This document shows, one piece after another, positions 1-7,161 of a stretch of DNA of 64,000 nt; the first letter of the stretch is position 1; the number at the start of each line of letters is the position of its first letter. Made by a program: the position numbers and the translations under genes. Under the pieces are notes generated by a model. That model worked only from the letters and a program-made list of their open reading frames with translations, had not been told where the DNA came from and searched no databases. This stretch comes from [Mycobacterium] zoologicum (GTDB lineage: Bacteria; Actinomycetota; Actinomycetes; Mycobacteriales; Mycobacteriaceae): contig NZ_CP083985.1 of the NCBI RefSeq assembly GCF_020172665.1, positions 2,139,857-2,203,856 on the forward strand, given 5' to 3'.

Positions 1-925
1 TCGGCACCGGCGCCGGACTGTCCGCATCCTCGATCACCCGGCTCACGGCCCAGTGGCAGGACGAGGCGAAGGCCTTCGGCACCAGGGACCTCTCGCAGGT
101 CGACTACGTGTACCTGTGGGTCGACGGCATCCACCTGAAAGTCCGGCTCGAGCAGGAAAAGCTCTGCCTGTTGGTGATGCTCGGGGTGCGGGCGGACGGC
201 CGCAAGGAACTCGTCGCCCTGGCCGACGGCTACCGAGAGTCCACCGAGTCCTGGGCGGACCTGCTGCGGGATTGCCGCCGCCGCGGGATGCGCGCGCCGG
301 CGCTCGCGGTCGGGGACGGAGCTTTGGGATTCTGGCGGGCACTGCGGGAGGTGTTCCCCGCCACCCGCGAACAACGCTGCTGGTTCCACAAACAAGCCAA
401 CGTTCTTGCTGCACTCCCGAAATCGGCGCATCCGGGTGCGTTGGCGGCGATGAAGGAGATCATCGGGGCCGAGGACATCGACAAGGCGCAGTTGGCGATC
501 GCAGCGTTCGAACGTGACTACAGCGCGAAGTACCCGAAAGCGGTGAAGAAAATCGTCGATGACGCCGACGTGCTGCTCGAGTACTTCCGGTATCCCGCCG
601 AGCACTGGGTGCATCTACGCACCACGAACCCGATCGAATCGACCTTCGCGACGGTTCGGCTTCGGACCAGGGTGACCAAGGGCCCGGGATCACGGGCGGC
701 GGGCATGGCGATGGCCTACAAGCTGATCGAAGCAGCGCAGTCGCGGTGGCGGGCGGTCAACGCACCACACCTGGTGGCGTTGGTGCGGGCCGGCGCAGTG
801 TTCCACCAGGGCAAGCTCCTCGAACGTCCGGTCGACATCACCCCGGAACCATCGCCCGACACCCCAGTGTCCGAGGTCGCCTGACGACCCTCGATCCACA
901 GGATTTGACTATTTCTCCCTTCACC
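1..925 (+). mobile_element. IS256-family insertion sequence, left part outside window
   Basis: The element is recognised from its Mutator-type (IS256 family) transposase, which runs in from the window edge. After the transposase stop at 884 there are about 40 bases containing atccacaggatttgac, which resembles the terminal sequence of many IS256-family elements, so the right end probably lies near 905-930. The left end, and hence the terminal inverted repeat partner and the target duplication, are outside the window, so the exact boundary is an estimate. Decayed gene fragments follow immediately to the right. Confidence 0.75.
3..884 (+). CDS. IS256-family (Mutator) transposase, 5' truncated by window edge
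   Basis: This is a DDE transposase that would catalyse movement of the insertion sequence. The reading frame is open from base 3, so the start codon and the N-terminal DNA-binding part lie outside the window. The visible part holds the catalytic core: the first Asp in VDGIH, the second Asp in VGDGALGF, and the Glu in the NPIESTF motif typical of the family. The C-terminal helical region and a natural stop are present, so the 3' half looks intact. Whether the full element is active cannot be judged without the left end. Confidence 0.93.
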   Translation, partial: GTGAGLSASSITRLTAQWQDEAKAFGTRDLSQVDYVYLWVDGIHLKVRLEQEKLCLLVMLGVRADGRKELVALADGYRESTESWADLLRDCRRRGMRAPALAVGDGALGFWRALREVFPATREQRCWFHKQANVLAALPKSAHPGALAAMKEIIGAEDIDKAQLAIAAFERDYSAKYPKAVKKIVDDADVLLEYFRYPAEHWVHLRTTNPIESTFATVRLRTRVTKGPGSRAAGMAMAYKLIEAAQSRWRAVNAPHLVALVRAGAVFHQGKLLERPVDITPEPSPDTPVSEVA

Positions 926-964
926 ATGGCGTTCCGCGCTGTCACGTAGTGACTTCCGCGACGA

Positions 965-1060
965 TCACGCCTCGCGCACCTTCAACAGCGTCTTCCCGAC
1001 CTCCCCCGACGAGTCGAGCAGCCGGTGCGCCTCGGCCCGGTCACCGGGACGTCGGCTGCT
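965..1060 (-). pseudogene. C-terminal remnant of a quinone-oxidoreductase/zinc-alcohol dehydrogenase-like protein
   Basis: On the minus strand the last 30 or so codons before the stop at 965-967 read RAEAHRLLDSSGEVGKTLL, which resembles the C-terminal end of medium-chain NADPH:quinone oxidoreductases (typically AHRLLESG..GKIVL). No matching upstream body of the enzyme is present; the sequence instead runs into the oppositely oriented DJ-1/PfpI remnant. I read it as the stub left by a deletion, probably linked to insertion of the adjacent IS. The identification rests on a short motif. Confidence 0.5.
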
Positions 1061-1094
1061 GGCGCAACCGGGTCCGCGGGGTGATGCTTGGCGG

Positions 1095-1378
1095 ATGACC
1101 AAGCGCATCTCAACGTCGTGTCCAACGTCTCGCACTATGCTGACCCGTCCGAGCCGACCGGACTGTGGCGCTCGGAGCTGACGCACGCCTACCACGTTGA
1201 CCGGGTTCTTCTGATCGGAGGAGGTCCTGGCCCGCGTCGACAAACTGGTGCCCTACAACGTCGAGGCGCAGATTAAGCAGCGCGGCGCGTCGTCGCCGAC
1301 GGACGGCTGGTGACGGGACAGAACCCGGGCTCGGCCAAGTCGACCGCCAAGAAGGTCGTCGCCGTACTGGGCCGCTGA
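1095..1378 (+). pseudogene. Degenerate DJ-1/PfpI-type (class I glutamine amidotransferase-like) gene
   Basis: Three frames together spell a broken DJ-1/PfpI protein. ATG at 1095 gives MTKRI; after a frameshift near 1108 the next frame reads NVVSNVSHYADPSEPTGLW and RSELTHAYHVD, an N-terminal signature of this family. A large central deletion removes the nucleophile-elbow region. At 1224 another frame resumes with LVPYNVEAQIKQRGA, and after a second frameshift near 1288 the C-terminus VVADGRLVTGQNPGSA follows, with a stop at 1376-1378. Intact relatives are about 220-230 residues; only about 95 codons remain here. It cannot make a functional protein. Confidence 0.75.
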
Positions 1379-1385
1379 GGCCGGC

Positions 1386-1455
1386 TCAGCCGGTCAGCTC
1401 GCAGATCGCCACGGGTATCTCGCGGTCGGTCTTCGTCTGGTAAGAATCGACCGGT
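1386..1455 (-). pseudogene. C-terminal remnant of a Ddn-type F420-dependent nitroreductase
   Basis: On the minus strand this short stretch reads VDSYQTKTDREIPVAICE and ends at a stop at 1386-1388. The YQxKTDRxIPV signature is typical of the last residues of mycobacterial deazaflavin (F420)-dependent nitroreductase-family proteins. The rest of the gene is absent. Together with the two preceding remnants it marks a stretch that has suffered several deletions. Confidence 0.5.
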
Positions 1456-1468
1456 CATCGTGGCTCCC

Positions 1469-1885
1469 TCAGTCCAGGTCGGCGAGAACTTTGCGCGCTG
1501 CCTCGAGTTCGGCTTCCAGCACGGCGATCCGCGCGGCCTGCTGCGAGCGCGCCTCGTCCATCAACGCCTCGATCGGTGTGAACAGGTCCTCGTGCAGTTC
1601 CTTGGCGGCCCGCGACACCGCGGCCGCGGCGACCGCCAGACCCCGGACCAGGTAGCTGCTGCCCTGCTTGATCTCGGCGTGCCATTCGCCGTCGGCGGTA
1701 CCGGTCACAGTCAGCGTCAGTTCGAGGGTCTTGGCCTTCTTACCGGCCGCCTTCTTGGCGGGCGCCTTGGACTCCGGAGCCGGGCTCTGCGGGGCATCGG
1801 ACGCAAACGTCTCTGCGGCCGGGTCGGCGGGCACGTAGTCGGTGGCGAGCAGGGCTTCGGTGGCGAATGTGGTCATGGAAGCCAT
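1469..1885 (-). CDS. Conserved mycobacterial protein, Ala/Lys-rich linker and coiled-coil C-terminus
   Basis: A 138-residue protein of unknown function; it resembles a small actinobacterial family that I recall as DUF6319, though I cannot confirm this. Residues 30-50 form an Ala/Lys/Pro-rich linker (KAPAKKAAGKKAK). A short beta-rich core follows (LELTLTVTGTADGEW) and then a long helix (EALMDEARSQQAARIAVLEAE in part) likely to be a coiled coil. There is no signal peptide or membrane segment, so it is probably cytoplasmic. ATG codons at 1885 and 1876 are both possible starts; neither has an obvious Shine-Dalgarno sequence. Confidence 0.8.
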   Translation of the reverse strand: MASMTTFATEALLATDYVPADPAAETFASDAPQSPAPESKAPAKKAAGKKAKTLELTLTVTGTADGEWHAEIKQGSSYLVRGLAVAAAAVSRAAKELHEDLFTPIEALMDEARSQQAARIAVLEAELEAARKVLADLD

Positions 1886-1914
1886 TAGAACACGCGTTCG
1901 ATCAAATGGGTGTC

Positions 1915-2613
1915 TCAGGCCGTGGGTGTCGGCGTCATCGAGGCGATGAAATAGGTCTCATTCCCGGTCGGGTAGCCGCCGCCATCGGTAGCGATGTGGA
2001 CGTGGTCGTAGTGATTGGCGGTCTCGTTGCCATAGTCCGAGGTCCAATTTCCGCCGCCGACGCCGGGGTAGATCTTCTGCCGCCAGATCACGTGGTTGAC
2101 GCCCCAGCGCTTGGCGTTGGCCAAGGCATATCCGGCGATCTGGTCGCCCAGCTGAATTCCGGCGTCGCTGTGATAGTCGGGGATCATCACATCGATGGCC
2201 AGCCCGTCGGGATGCCACTTGAGCGGGTCCTGGCGGTAGCCGTAGATGGTCGTGATCTCTTGGAACAGCACCCCGATGGTGCGGGCCGCCCAGATGGTCT
2301 TGACCTGCAGTCCGTTCTCGGCGGCCACCCCGGCCGGCAGCGGGAACGCGAACTGTTGGCCCTCACTGGGCATCGGAACGCTGGCGGCCAGCGCGGCGAC
2401 CTCGGCGGGGTTGGCGACGCGCATCGTGCCGGCGGGCGGCGCCGACGTCGGTGCTGCGCTCGGCGGTGCCGCCTGGGCGGTCTCGGTAGGTTTGGGCTTG
2501 GCGTCGTTCTTGTCCTGGGCGTAGATCAGTGCCGCGGAGACCGCCAGCGACGCCACGATGGCGAGGCCGCGACCGCAGATCCGGGCGATCTTCCCCCACT
2601 TCACCCCAAGCAC
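1915..2613 (-). CDS. Membrane-anchored LAS/M15-like metallohydrolase-type protein
   Basis: A 232-residue exported protein. Residues 13-32 form a hydrophobic signal or anchor (GLAIVASLAVSAALIY), followed by a Pro/Ala-rich linker to about residue 62. The globular C-terminal half carries HPDGLAIDVMI (H-x6-D) and NHYDHVHIA (H-x-H), the arrangement of zinc ligands in LAS-type (M15-like) peptidases that act on peptidoglycan peptides. It resembles a conserved mycobacterial family with an ARB_07466/VldE-like C-terminal domain. A role in cell-wall peptide hydrolysis is inferred; the substrate is unknown. Confidence 0.75.
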   Translation of the reverse strand: MLGVKWGKIARICGRGLAIVASLAVSAALIYAQDKNDAKPKPTETAQAAPPSAAPTSAPPAGTMRVANPAEVAALAASVPMPSEGQQFAFPLPAGVAAENGLQVKTIWAARTIGVLFQEITTIYGYRQDPLKWHPDGLAIDVMIPDYHSDAGIQLGDQIAGYALANAKRWGVNHVIWRQKIYPGVGGGNWTSDYGNETANHYDHVHIATDGGGYPTGNETYFIASMTPTPTA

Positions 2614-2652
2614 CTTAATGAATGGGACTCGGAATTGGCTGTACCGGCGGCG

Positions 2653-2958
2653 TCAGGAGCCCGGGCACAGTTCCGCGCGTGCGCCGTCGGCGATCAGAGT
2701 GAACTGCGGCCACGCCGGATAATGCGGCAGCTGGGCCTCCACACTGCGGCCGACATGCAGGTTCTCGCAGATCATGTGTCCCAGCGCGCGCACGCTGGGC
2801 TCCGATATCGGCTCGTCACCGGCATAGCGGGCGGTGTACCCGTGTGAATTGAGGTACTTCATGAAGGAGGCGTCGTCGGCGTGGGCCGGTGAGGCACCCA
2901 GCAACGCAGCGACCGCCGCGGCCGTCCAGGCGGCTCCCGCCGGCGCGATCCATGTCAT
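2653..2958 (-). CDS. Small secreted DUF732-family protein
   Basis: A 101-residue exported protein with a signal peptide (hydrophobic APAGAAWTAAAVAALLGASP then AHA-DD cleavage site). The mature part begins DDASFMKYLNSHGYT and has two cysteines (MICENL and ELCPGS), typical of the DUF732 family abundant in mycobacteria. The function of DUF732 proteins is not established. ATG at 2958 gives the best signal peptide. It is divergent from the next secreted gene at 3010, with only about 50 bases between them. Confidence 0.8.
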   Translation of the reverse strand: MTWIAPAGAAWTAAAVAALLGASPAHADDASFMKYLNSHGYTARYAGDEPISEPSVRALGHMICENLHVGRSVEAQLPHYPAWPQFTLIADGARAELCPGS

Positions 2959-3009
2959 AACGGCGATGCTACTGCTAGCGTCAGCGGCGAAAAGAGAAAG
3001 GCGCTGGAC

Positions 3010-3405
3010 GTGAAATCAACCGCCGTGGCGATGGCCCTGGCCGCAAGCGTGCTGGCAGGGCTCCTCGGTTCAGCGTCATCGGCTCACGCCGACCCGCTGA
3101 ATCCGCGTGACCCCGACTACTGCGGCAACAGCCCGGACATCCTGTTGTGCAACGACCAGAAGTCGACCTACCCGAGCCCGGCCGAGATGGCCTACCTCAA
3201 CTCCATCCGCGGACTGTTCGCGCCCGGCAGCGAAGCGCGCCGGCTGGCCGCCGGTCGGACCGCCTGCCTGGAGTTCCCCAAATACCCGACCAGCCTCATC
3301 ACCGACCAGGTCACGGCGTATCTTCAGATCGCCAAACCGACCGCCGAAACGGTGGTGGCGGCGGCGCACTCGAACATCTGCCCGTCGGTGGCGCAACAGG
3401 GCTGA
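3010..3405 (+). CDS. Small secreted cysteine-containing protein, DUF732-like
   Basis: A 131-residue protein starting at GTG 3010, with a clear signal peptide (VAMALAASVLAGLLGSASSA then HADP). The mature chain has four cysteines (DYCGN, LLCND, TACLEF, NICPS), consistent with two disulfides outside the cell. The C-terminal part (EMAYLNSIRG...ITDQVTAYLQIA) resembles secreted DUF732-like mycobacterial proteins. No enzymatic motif is visible. It is divergent from another small secreted gene and convergent with the nuclease gene. Confidence 0.75.
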   Translation: MKSTAVAMALAASVLAGLLGSASSAHADPLNPRDPDYCGNSPDILLCNDQKSTYPSPAEMAYLNSIRGLFAPGSEARRLAAGRTACLEFPKYPTSLITDQVTAYLQIAKPTAETVVAAAHSNICPSVAQQG

Positions 3406-3411
3406 GCAGGA

Positions 3412-5058
3412 TCAGCGCGCCAAGCGGCGCAACCCGTCTCGGATCGCGGCCTGCGCGGCGACGTCACACTCGTTGTAGGCCAGACACCACCGGCGCGCAG
3501 CGTCGGCCTGCGGTCCATGTCCACGAGCGGCCTCGATCGAACTCTGCGACATCAGACCGCCCGGATCGTCGACGTCCCAATGGAAGTCGAAATAGCCGGC
3601 GACCAGTTTGATCGACGACCGGGTACGGGCGAAATACGTGGCGTCGAACCACTTGAGCAGGTCGAAGGTGAGTCCGTCCAGTGCGGCGCTGGCGTCGGCG
3701 AACCTGCGGGTGATCGAGACTTCCGGATGGCTCCAGTGGAAGACCCGCAGCGTCCTGCCCTCACGTTGCGCCTGGGTGCGTAACCCCCATATGCGGGAGG
3801 AGAATTCGGTGGCCAGTGCGGCTTCGCCGGCGTCGTCGAGCGCCTCGAAGGAGATGACCGGTTCGTAACGGGCGGTGGTGTCGTCCTGACCGTCCCGGAT
3901 GCGCAGGCCCCATTGATAGACACGTTGGTCGCCGTCCCACTCGATGTCGAAGTCGACCTCGATGTCGGCCGACGGCACCACCGGGAGATCGGGACCGCGG
4001 GGCTCGACATCGGCTCCGGCGCAGGCCATCCGGGATCGCCGGATCGCATTGGCAAGCCGGCCTGCCGGCTTCTGGGTGCCCACGGACTGGATGGCGAACG
4101 CCTCGGCGTCGGGCTGGGCCTCGGCCAGTTGCGTGACGGTCAGTGTCGCCCCGTCGCCGCAGTGGTCGTACAGATACTGCCACTCCCGGACGTTGAGATG
4201 GCCCGCGTCGAGGGTGAACGACGCGTCGTTGTCGCCGGCTACCTCGGCGCAGTGGTCGAACCACTCGCAGGTGTTGCAGGCCTCGATACGATAGGGCCGC
4301 ACCAGTTCCCGTCCAGACGCTGCGGCCTGGGCCACCGCGAGCCGGAACGCGAACTCGTGGTCGTAGTACTCCATGACGGAGCGCTTCGCGCGGTACGACG
4401 GTTCGGCATCGGAGTAGCTGAGGATGGTCTCGGCGTCCAGGTCATACCAGGTGATGCCGTGTGGATCACCGATGAGCCCGGTCAGGTCCGAGGTGCCGAT
4501 GATCCCGCCGCGGTGCGCACCGGTGTGATATCCCAGCTCCTGCAACATCCGGGTGTAATGCGCCAGCTGCATGGCATCGTCGCGCCACCGCGCCGCGTGA
4601 TTGCTGAATCCGTTGTGCGCCAATGGCTGAGCCGGTGCGGCCAACGGCGACAGTTCCACTGCTCCCTTCTTCGTCGTGGCCAGTGTGCGGTGGCCCTTGA
4701 CGTCGACCGGCAGATAGCCTGCCTCACTCCGGATGAGCACGTCGGGCTGCCCGGACCGGCCGCCGATACTCGGCAGGCATCCGCCGGCGATAACCGCGAC
4801 ACCGGCGTCCATTGCTGCGACGGTCGCCCGCTGCCGTTGGCTGGACCCAATGTCGGGGTCCACGATCAGCAGCTGCCCGGATTCCGGGAGGCAGTACCGG
4901 AGCTCATCGAAAATCGAAGCCTCGAAAGCGATTCCGACCTCACGCAACGCCAATAGATCCGGTGGGACGGCTACCGGCTCCAGGGTTGCCGGGCCGAACT
5001 TGTTGTGAGTGACCCGGGCGCACGTCTTCGCCGCGTAGCCGCTGAGATAGATATCCAT
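3412..5058 (-). CDS. TM0106-type RecB-like nuclease with C-terminal RNase H-like domain
   Basis: A 548-residue cytoplasmic protein. The N-terminal half contains a PD-(D/E)XK-like motif (YLPVDVKGHRT) and a cysteine cluster CNTCEWFDHC at about residues 261-270, recalling the 4Fe-4S/RecB-type nucleases annotated as the TM0106 family. The C-terminal half begins IEVDFDIEWDGD and ends LAYNECDVAAQAAIRDGL; these acidic positions fit a DEDD/RNase H-like exonuclease fold. The start at ATG 5058 (MDIYLSGYAAKTC) is preferred to an upstream ATG because homologues begin at that position. It lies 10 bases after the membrane-protein gene and is probably co-transcribed with it. The biological role is unknown. 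Confidence 0.75.
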   Translation of the reverse strand: MDIYLSGYAAKTCARVTHNKFGPATLEPVAVPPDLLALREVGIAFEASIFDELRYCLPESGQLLIVDPDIGSSQRQRATVAAMDAGVAVIAGGCLPSIGGRSGQPDVLIRSEAGYLPVDVKGHRTLATTKKGAVELSPLAAPAQPLAHNGFSNHAARWRDDAMQLAHYTRMLQELGYHTGAHRGGIIGTSDLTGLIGDPHGITWYDLDAETILSYSDAEPSYRAKRSVMEYYDHEFAFRLAVAQAAASGRELVRPYRIEACNTCEWFDHCAEVAGDNDASFTLDAGHLNVREWQYLYDHCGDGATLTVTQLAEAQPDAEAFAIQSVGTQKPAGRLANAIRRSRMACAGADVEPRGPDLPVVPSADIEVDFDIEWDGDQRVYQWGLRIRDGQDDTTARYEPVISFEALDDAGEAALATEFSSRIWGLRTQAQREGRTLRVFHWSHPEVSITRRFADASAALDGLTFDLLKWFDATYFARTRSSIKLVAGYFDFHWDVDDPGGLMSQSSIEAARGHGPQADAARRWCLAYNECDVAAQAAIRDGLRRLAR

Positions 5059-5068
5059 GCCGTGGGCC

Positions 5069-5647
5069 TCACGACTCCGATCGTGCTGAAGCGCAGAGCA
5101 ATTCGCCGAGCAATGCCGCAACGACACCGAACGCGAAATACAGCGGAACTAGCCAGGGAGCCACGCCGAACAGTCCGTCGGAGCCGGGCGCGTACCGGAA
5201 CTGCCCGGCTGCGGCCACTGCCATCTCGGCGACCGGACCCGAAATCGCCGCCAGTGCACCGCAGATGATCGCCGGCCGGTCACCCAGCGCGCAGTAGGTG
5301 AGCGCGGCGAACGCGCAGATCAACGTGGTGACGGGAACGACCGGGCCGGTGTGCAGCAACGCGGTGACGACGTAGCTGCCCAGAACTGCGGCGATACCGG
5401 CCACGGATTGGCGCGCGGTGACGTCGGTGCGAACCGAAGGCAGGTGCAGGCGCAACTCCGCCAGGATCACCGTCGCAGCGCCGACCATGATCGGAAAATT
5501 GAGCGGACTGCTCCACACGAACGGCCACCCGTGTGCGGCCGGCAGGTACTCGGTGGTTCCGGTGACGACGTGGGAATGGTCTCCGATCAGACCGGCGGCC
5601 GCTCCCACGGTGAACAGCAGCAGCACCGTCGACGGGCGAAGTTTCAT
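5069..5647 (-). CDS. Conserved polytopic membrane protein, faintly INSIG-like
   Basis: A 192-residue integral membrane protein with about five or six hydrophobic segments (LLLFTVGAAAGLIG, NFPIMVGAATVILAEL, VAGIAAVLGSYVVTALL, VTTLICAFAALTYCAL, AAISGPVAEMAVAAA, WLVPLYFAFGVVAALLGELL). ATG 5647 (MKLRPSTVLL) is the natural start. The final segment, with a tyrosine and SDGLFGVAPWLVP before the last helix, vaguely resembles the INSIG family, but I cannot verify this. It lies just upstream of the nuclease gene on the same strand. Function unknown. Confidence 0.65.
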   Translation of the reverse strand: MKLRPSTVLLLFTVGAAAGLIGDHSHVVTGTTEYLPAAHGWPFVWSSPLNFPIMVGAATVILAELRLHLPSVRTDVTARQSVAGIAAVLGSYVVTALLHTGPVVPVTTLICAFAALTYCALGDRPAIICGALAAISGPVAEMAVAAAGQFRYAPGSDGLFGVAPWLVPLYFAFGVVAALLGELLCASARSES

Positions 5648-5690
5648 CACCGCAGTATGCACGCGGTACCGTCCTGCTGGTGAGGCCCGG

Positions 5691-6254
5691 ATGAGCGATG
5701 GCGACCGCGCCCGTTGGGACGCCAAGTACACCGACCGGGCAGCGCCCTCAGCGATCGGGATGGACGCGGTGTTCGCCGCGCATCAGGACGCGTTCCCCAG
5801 TTCCGGGCACGCGATCGACGTCGCCTGCGGTCAGGGCGCGGCCGCCGTCTGGCTGGCCCAGCGGGGACTTACCGTCCGTGGCTACGACGTCTCCGCAGTC
5901 GTCATCGAGCAGGCTCGTGATCTGGCGCAGCGCAGCGGCGTCGCGCACCGCTGTCTGTTCGAGGTCGCCGACCTCGACGCCGGGCTGCCCGCCGGGCTGC
6001 CCGCCGAGGTGGTGTACTGCGCGCGATTCCGGGACCGGCGGCTGGATGCGCCGATGACGCAGCGGCTGGCTCCCGGCGGATTGCTGGCACTCAGCGCGCT
6101 CAGTCAGGTCGGGGGCACCGCAGGACGCTTCCGGGCGGCCCCGGGCGAGCTGACGGCCGCATTCGCCGGCCTCGAACTGATCGCGCACGGCGAGGGGCAG
6201 GGCGTGGCGTGGTTGCTGGCCCGCCGCCGCGGTGAGCCTCCCAGAATCGGTTAG
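5691..6254 (+). CDS. SAM-dependent methyltransferase (class I)
   Basis: A 187-residue protein starting at ATG 5691 (MSDGDRARWDAKYTDR). The SAM-binding motif I is AIDVACGQGAAAVWLA, followed by motif II GYDVSAVVIEQA and an acidic VADLDAG. The WDxKY N-terminus and overall order match small tellurite-resistance/thiopurine-type methyltransferases. The central part (EVVYCARFRDRRL) resembles the catalytic loop region of these enzymes. The substrate is unknown. It is convergent with the NlpC-like gene, with 6 bases between their stops. Confidence 0.82.
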   Translation: MSDGDRARWDAKYTDRAAPSAIGMDAVFAAHQDAFPSSGHAIDVACGQGAAAVWLAQRGLTVRGYDVSAVVIEQARDLAQRSGVAHRCLFEVADLDAGLPAGLPAEVVYCARFRDRRLDAPMTQRLAPGGLLALSALSQVGGTAGRFRAAPGELTAAFAGLELIAHGEGQGVAWLLARRRGEPPRIG

Positions 6255-6260
6255 GAGCCG

Positions 6261-6905
6261 TTACGCAGGCGCAGCTTCGCGGTCGGCGGGCGCCGGAGCA
6301 GGGTCGGCCGGAGGTTCCTCGGCGGGAGCCGCCTCAACCGGAGCCTCAACCGGCGCCTCGACGGGTGCTTCGGCCGGAGCCTCGAACGGCGCCTCGGCCG
6401 GAGCCTCGATAGGTGCCTCGATCGGGGCAGCGAACTCGACGGCCATCGGCTCGGCCTCAGGGGCCGGAGCGGGCTCCACCAGAGCAGCGAACTCGACGGG
6501 GGCTTCGGCCGGTGCTTCCTCGGCGGGGGCCTCGGGGTCCATCGGCAGGTACATGTGGCGGGTGAACTGACGCTGGTAGGCACCGCCGCCGCCGATCCTG
6601 ACGCCGCCGGACTCGCCACTGGATACCGGAGTGCCGTCGGGCAGGGTCACTGCGGTGTGGTAGCTGTTCCAGCCCACCACCAGGGCGCCGGGAGCGGTGC
6701 CGTACTTGAAGCCGCGGGCCAGCAGAGCCGACTCCTCGTTGGAGGTGTGGAACCGGCCGCTGAAGGCCGGGCGGCCGCTGGCGACGTTGGACACCCATGA
6801 GGCCAGACCGGAGCAGTCCGTGCCGGCGGGGCTGTTGCCGCCGGGGATGTACGGGGTGCCCGAGACCTGGTGGATCAGGGCCATCAGTGCTTCGAGTCCA
6901 AACAT
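6261..6905 (-). CDS. NlpC/P60-like cysteine peptidase with acidic Pro/Ala/Glu repeat tail
   Basis: A 214-residue protein starting at ATG 6905 (MFGLEALMALIHQ). Residues 1-120 carry the NlpC/P60-like pattern: the catalytic cysteine in GTDCSGLASW (Cys31) and a histidine in NSYHTAVTLP (His83). From about residue 125 to the end the chain is a low-complexity tail of EAPxEAP-type repeats, probably unfolded and extended. There is no signal peptide, so either export uses another route or the protein acts inside the cell or on entry of a phage-like particle. Related mycobacterial proteins cleave peptidoglycan peptides; activity here is inferred. Confidence 0.72.
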   Translation of the reverse strand: MFGLEALMALIHQVSGTPYIPGGNSPAGTDCSGLASWVSNVASGRPAFSGRFHTSNEESALLARGFKYGTAPGALVVGWNSYHTAVTLPDGTPVSSGESGGVRIGGGGAYQRQFTRHMYLPMDPEAPAEEAPAEAPVEFAALVEPAPAPEAEPMAVEFAAPIEAPIEAPAEAPFEAPAEAPVEAPVEAPVEAAPAEEPPADPAPAPADREAAPA

Positions 6906-7161
6906 GAGGAAGCACGTTAACAACGGTGGACGCGGGGTGCCAAAATCTGTGTCAGGCATCACTTTTCAAGACAGAGTTGTTTTGTCTTACGCCGCAATGG
7001 AAAACGCCAGGTAGAACGGTCAAAATGCACCTGCGACAGCGTTTTTCATCGATGAACCGCAGGTAGAAGCCCTGCAGGCGCCAATCGAGAGTGGTTGCGG
7101 CGGGCCCTGATTCCGATCAACATGGTGAATTCCCCTGGTGAAACGGCTTGTTGCGTGATGT

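Noticed and set aside
6290..6480. CRISPR-like short repeats
   Set aside because: They are in-frame codon repeats of the EAP tail, with no spacers or cas genes.
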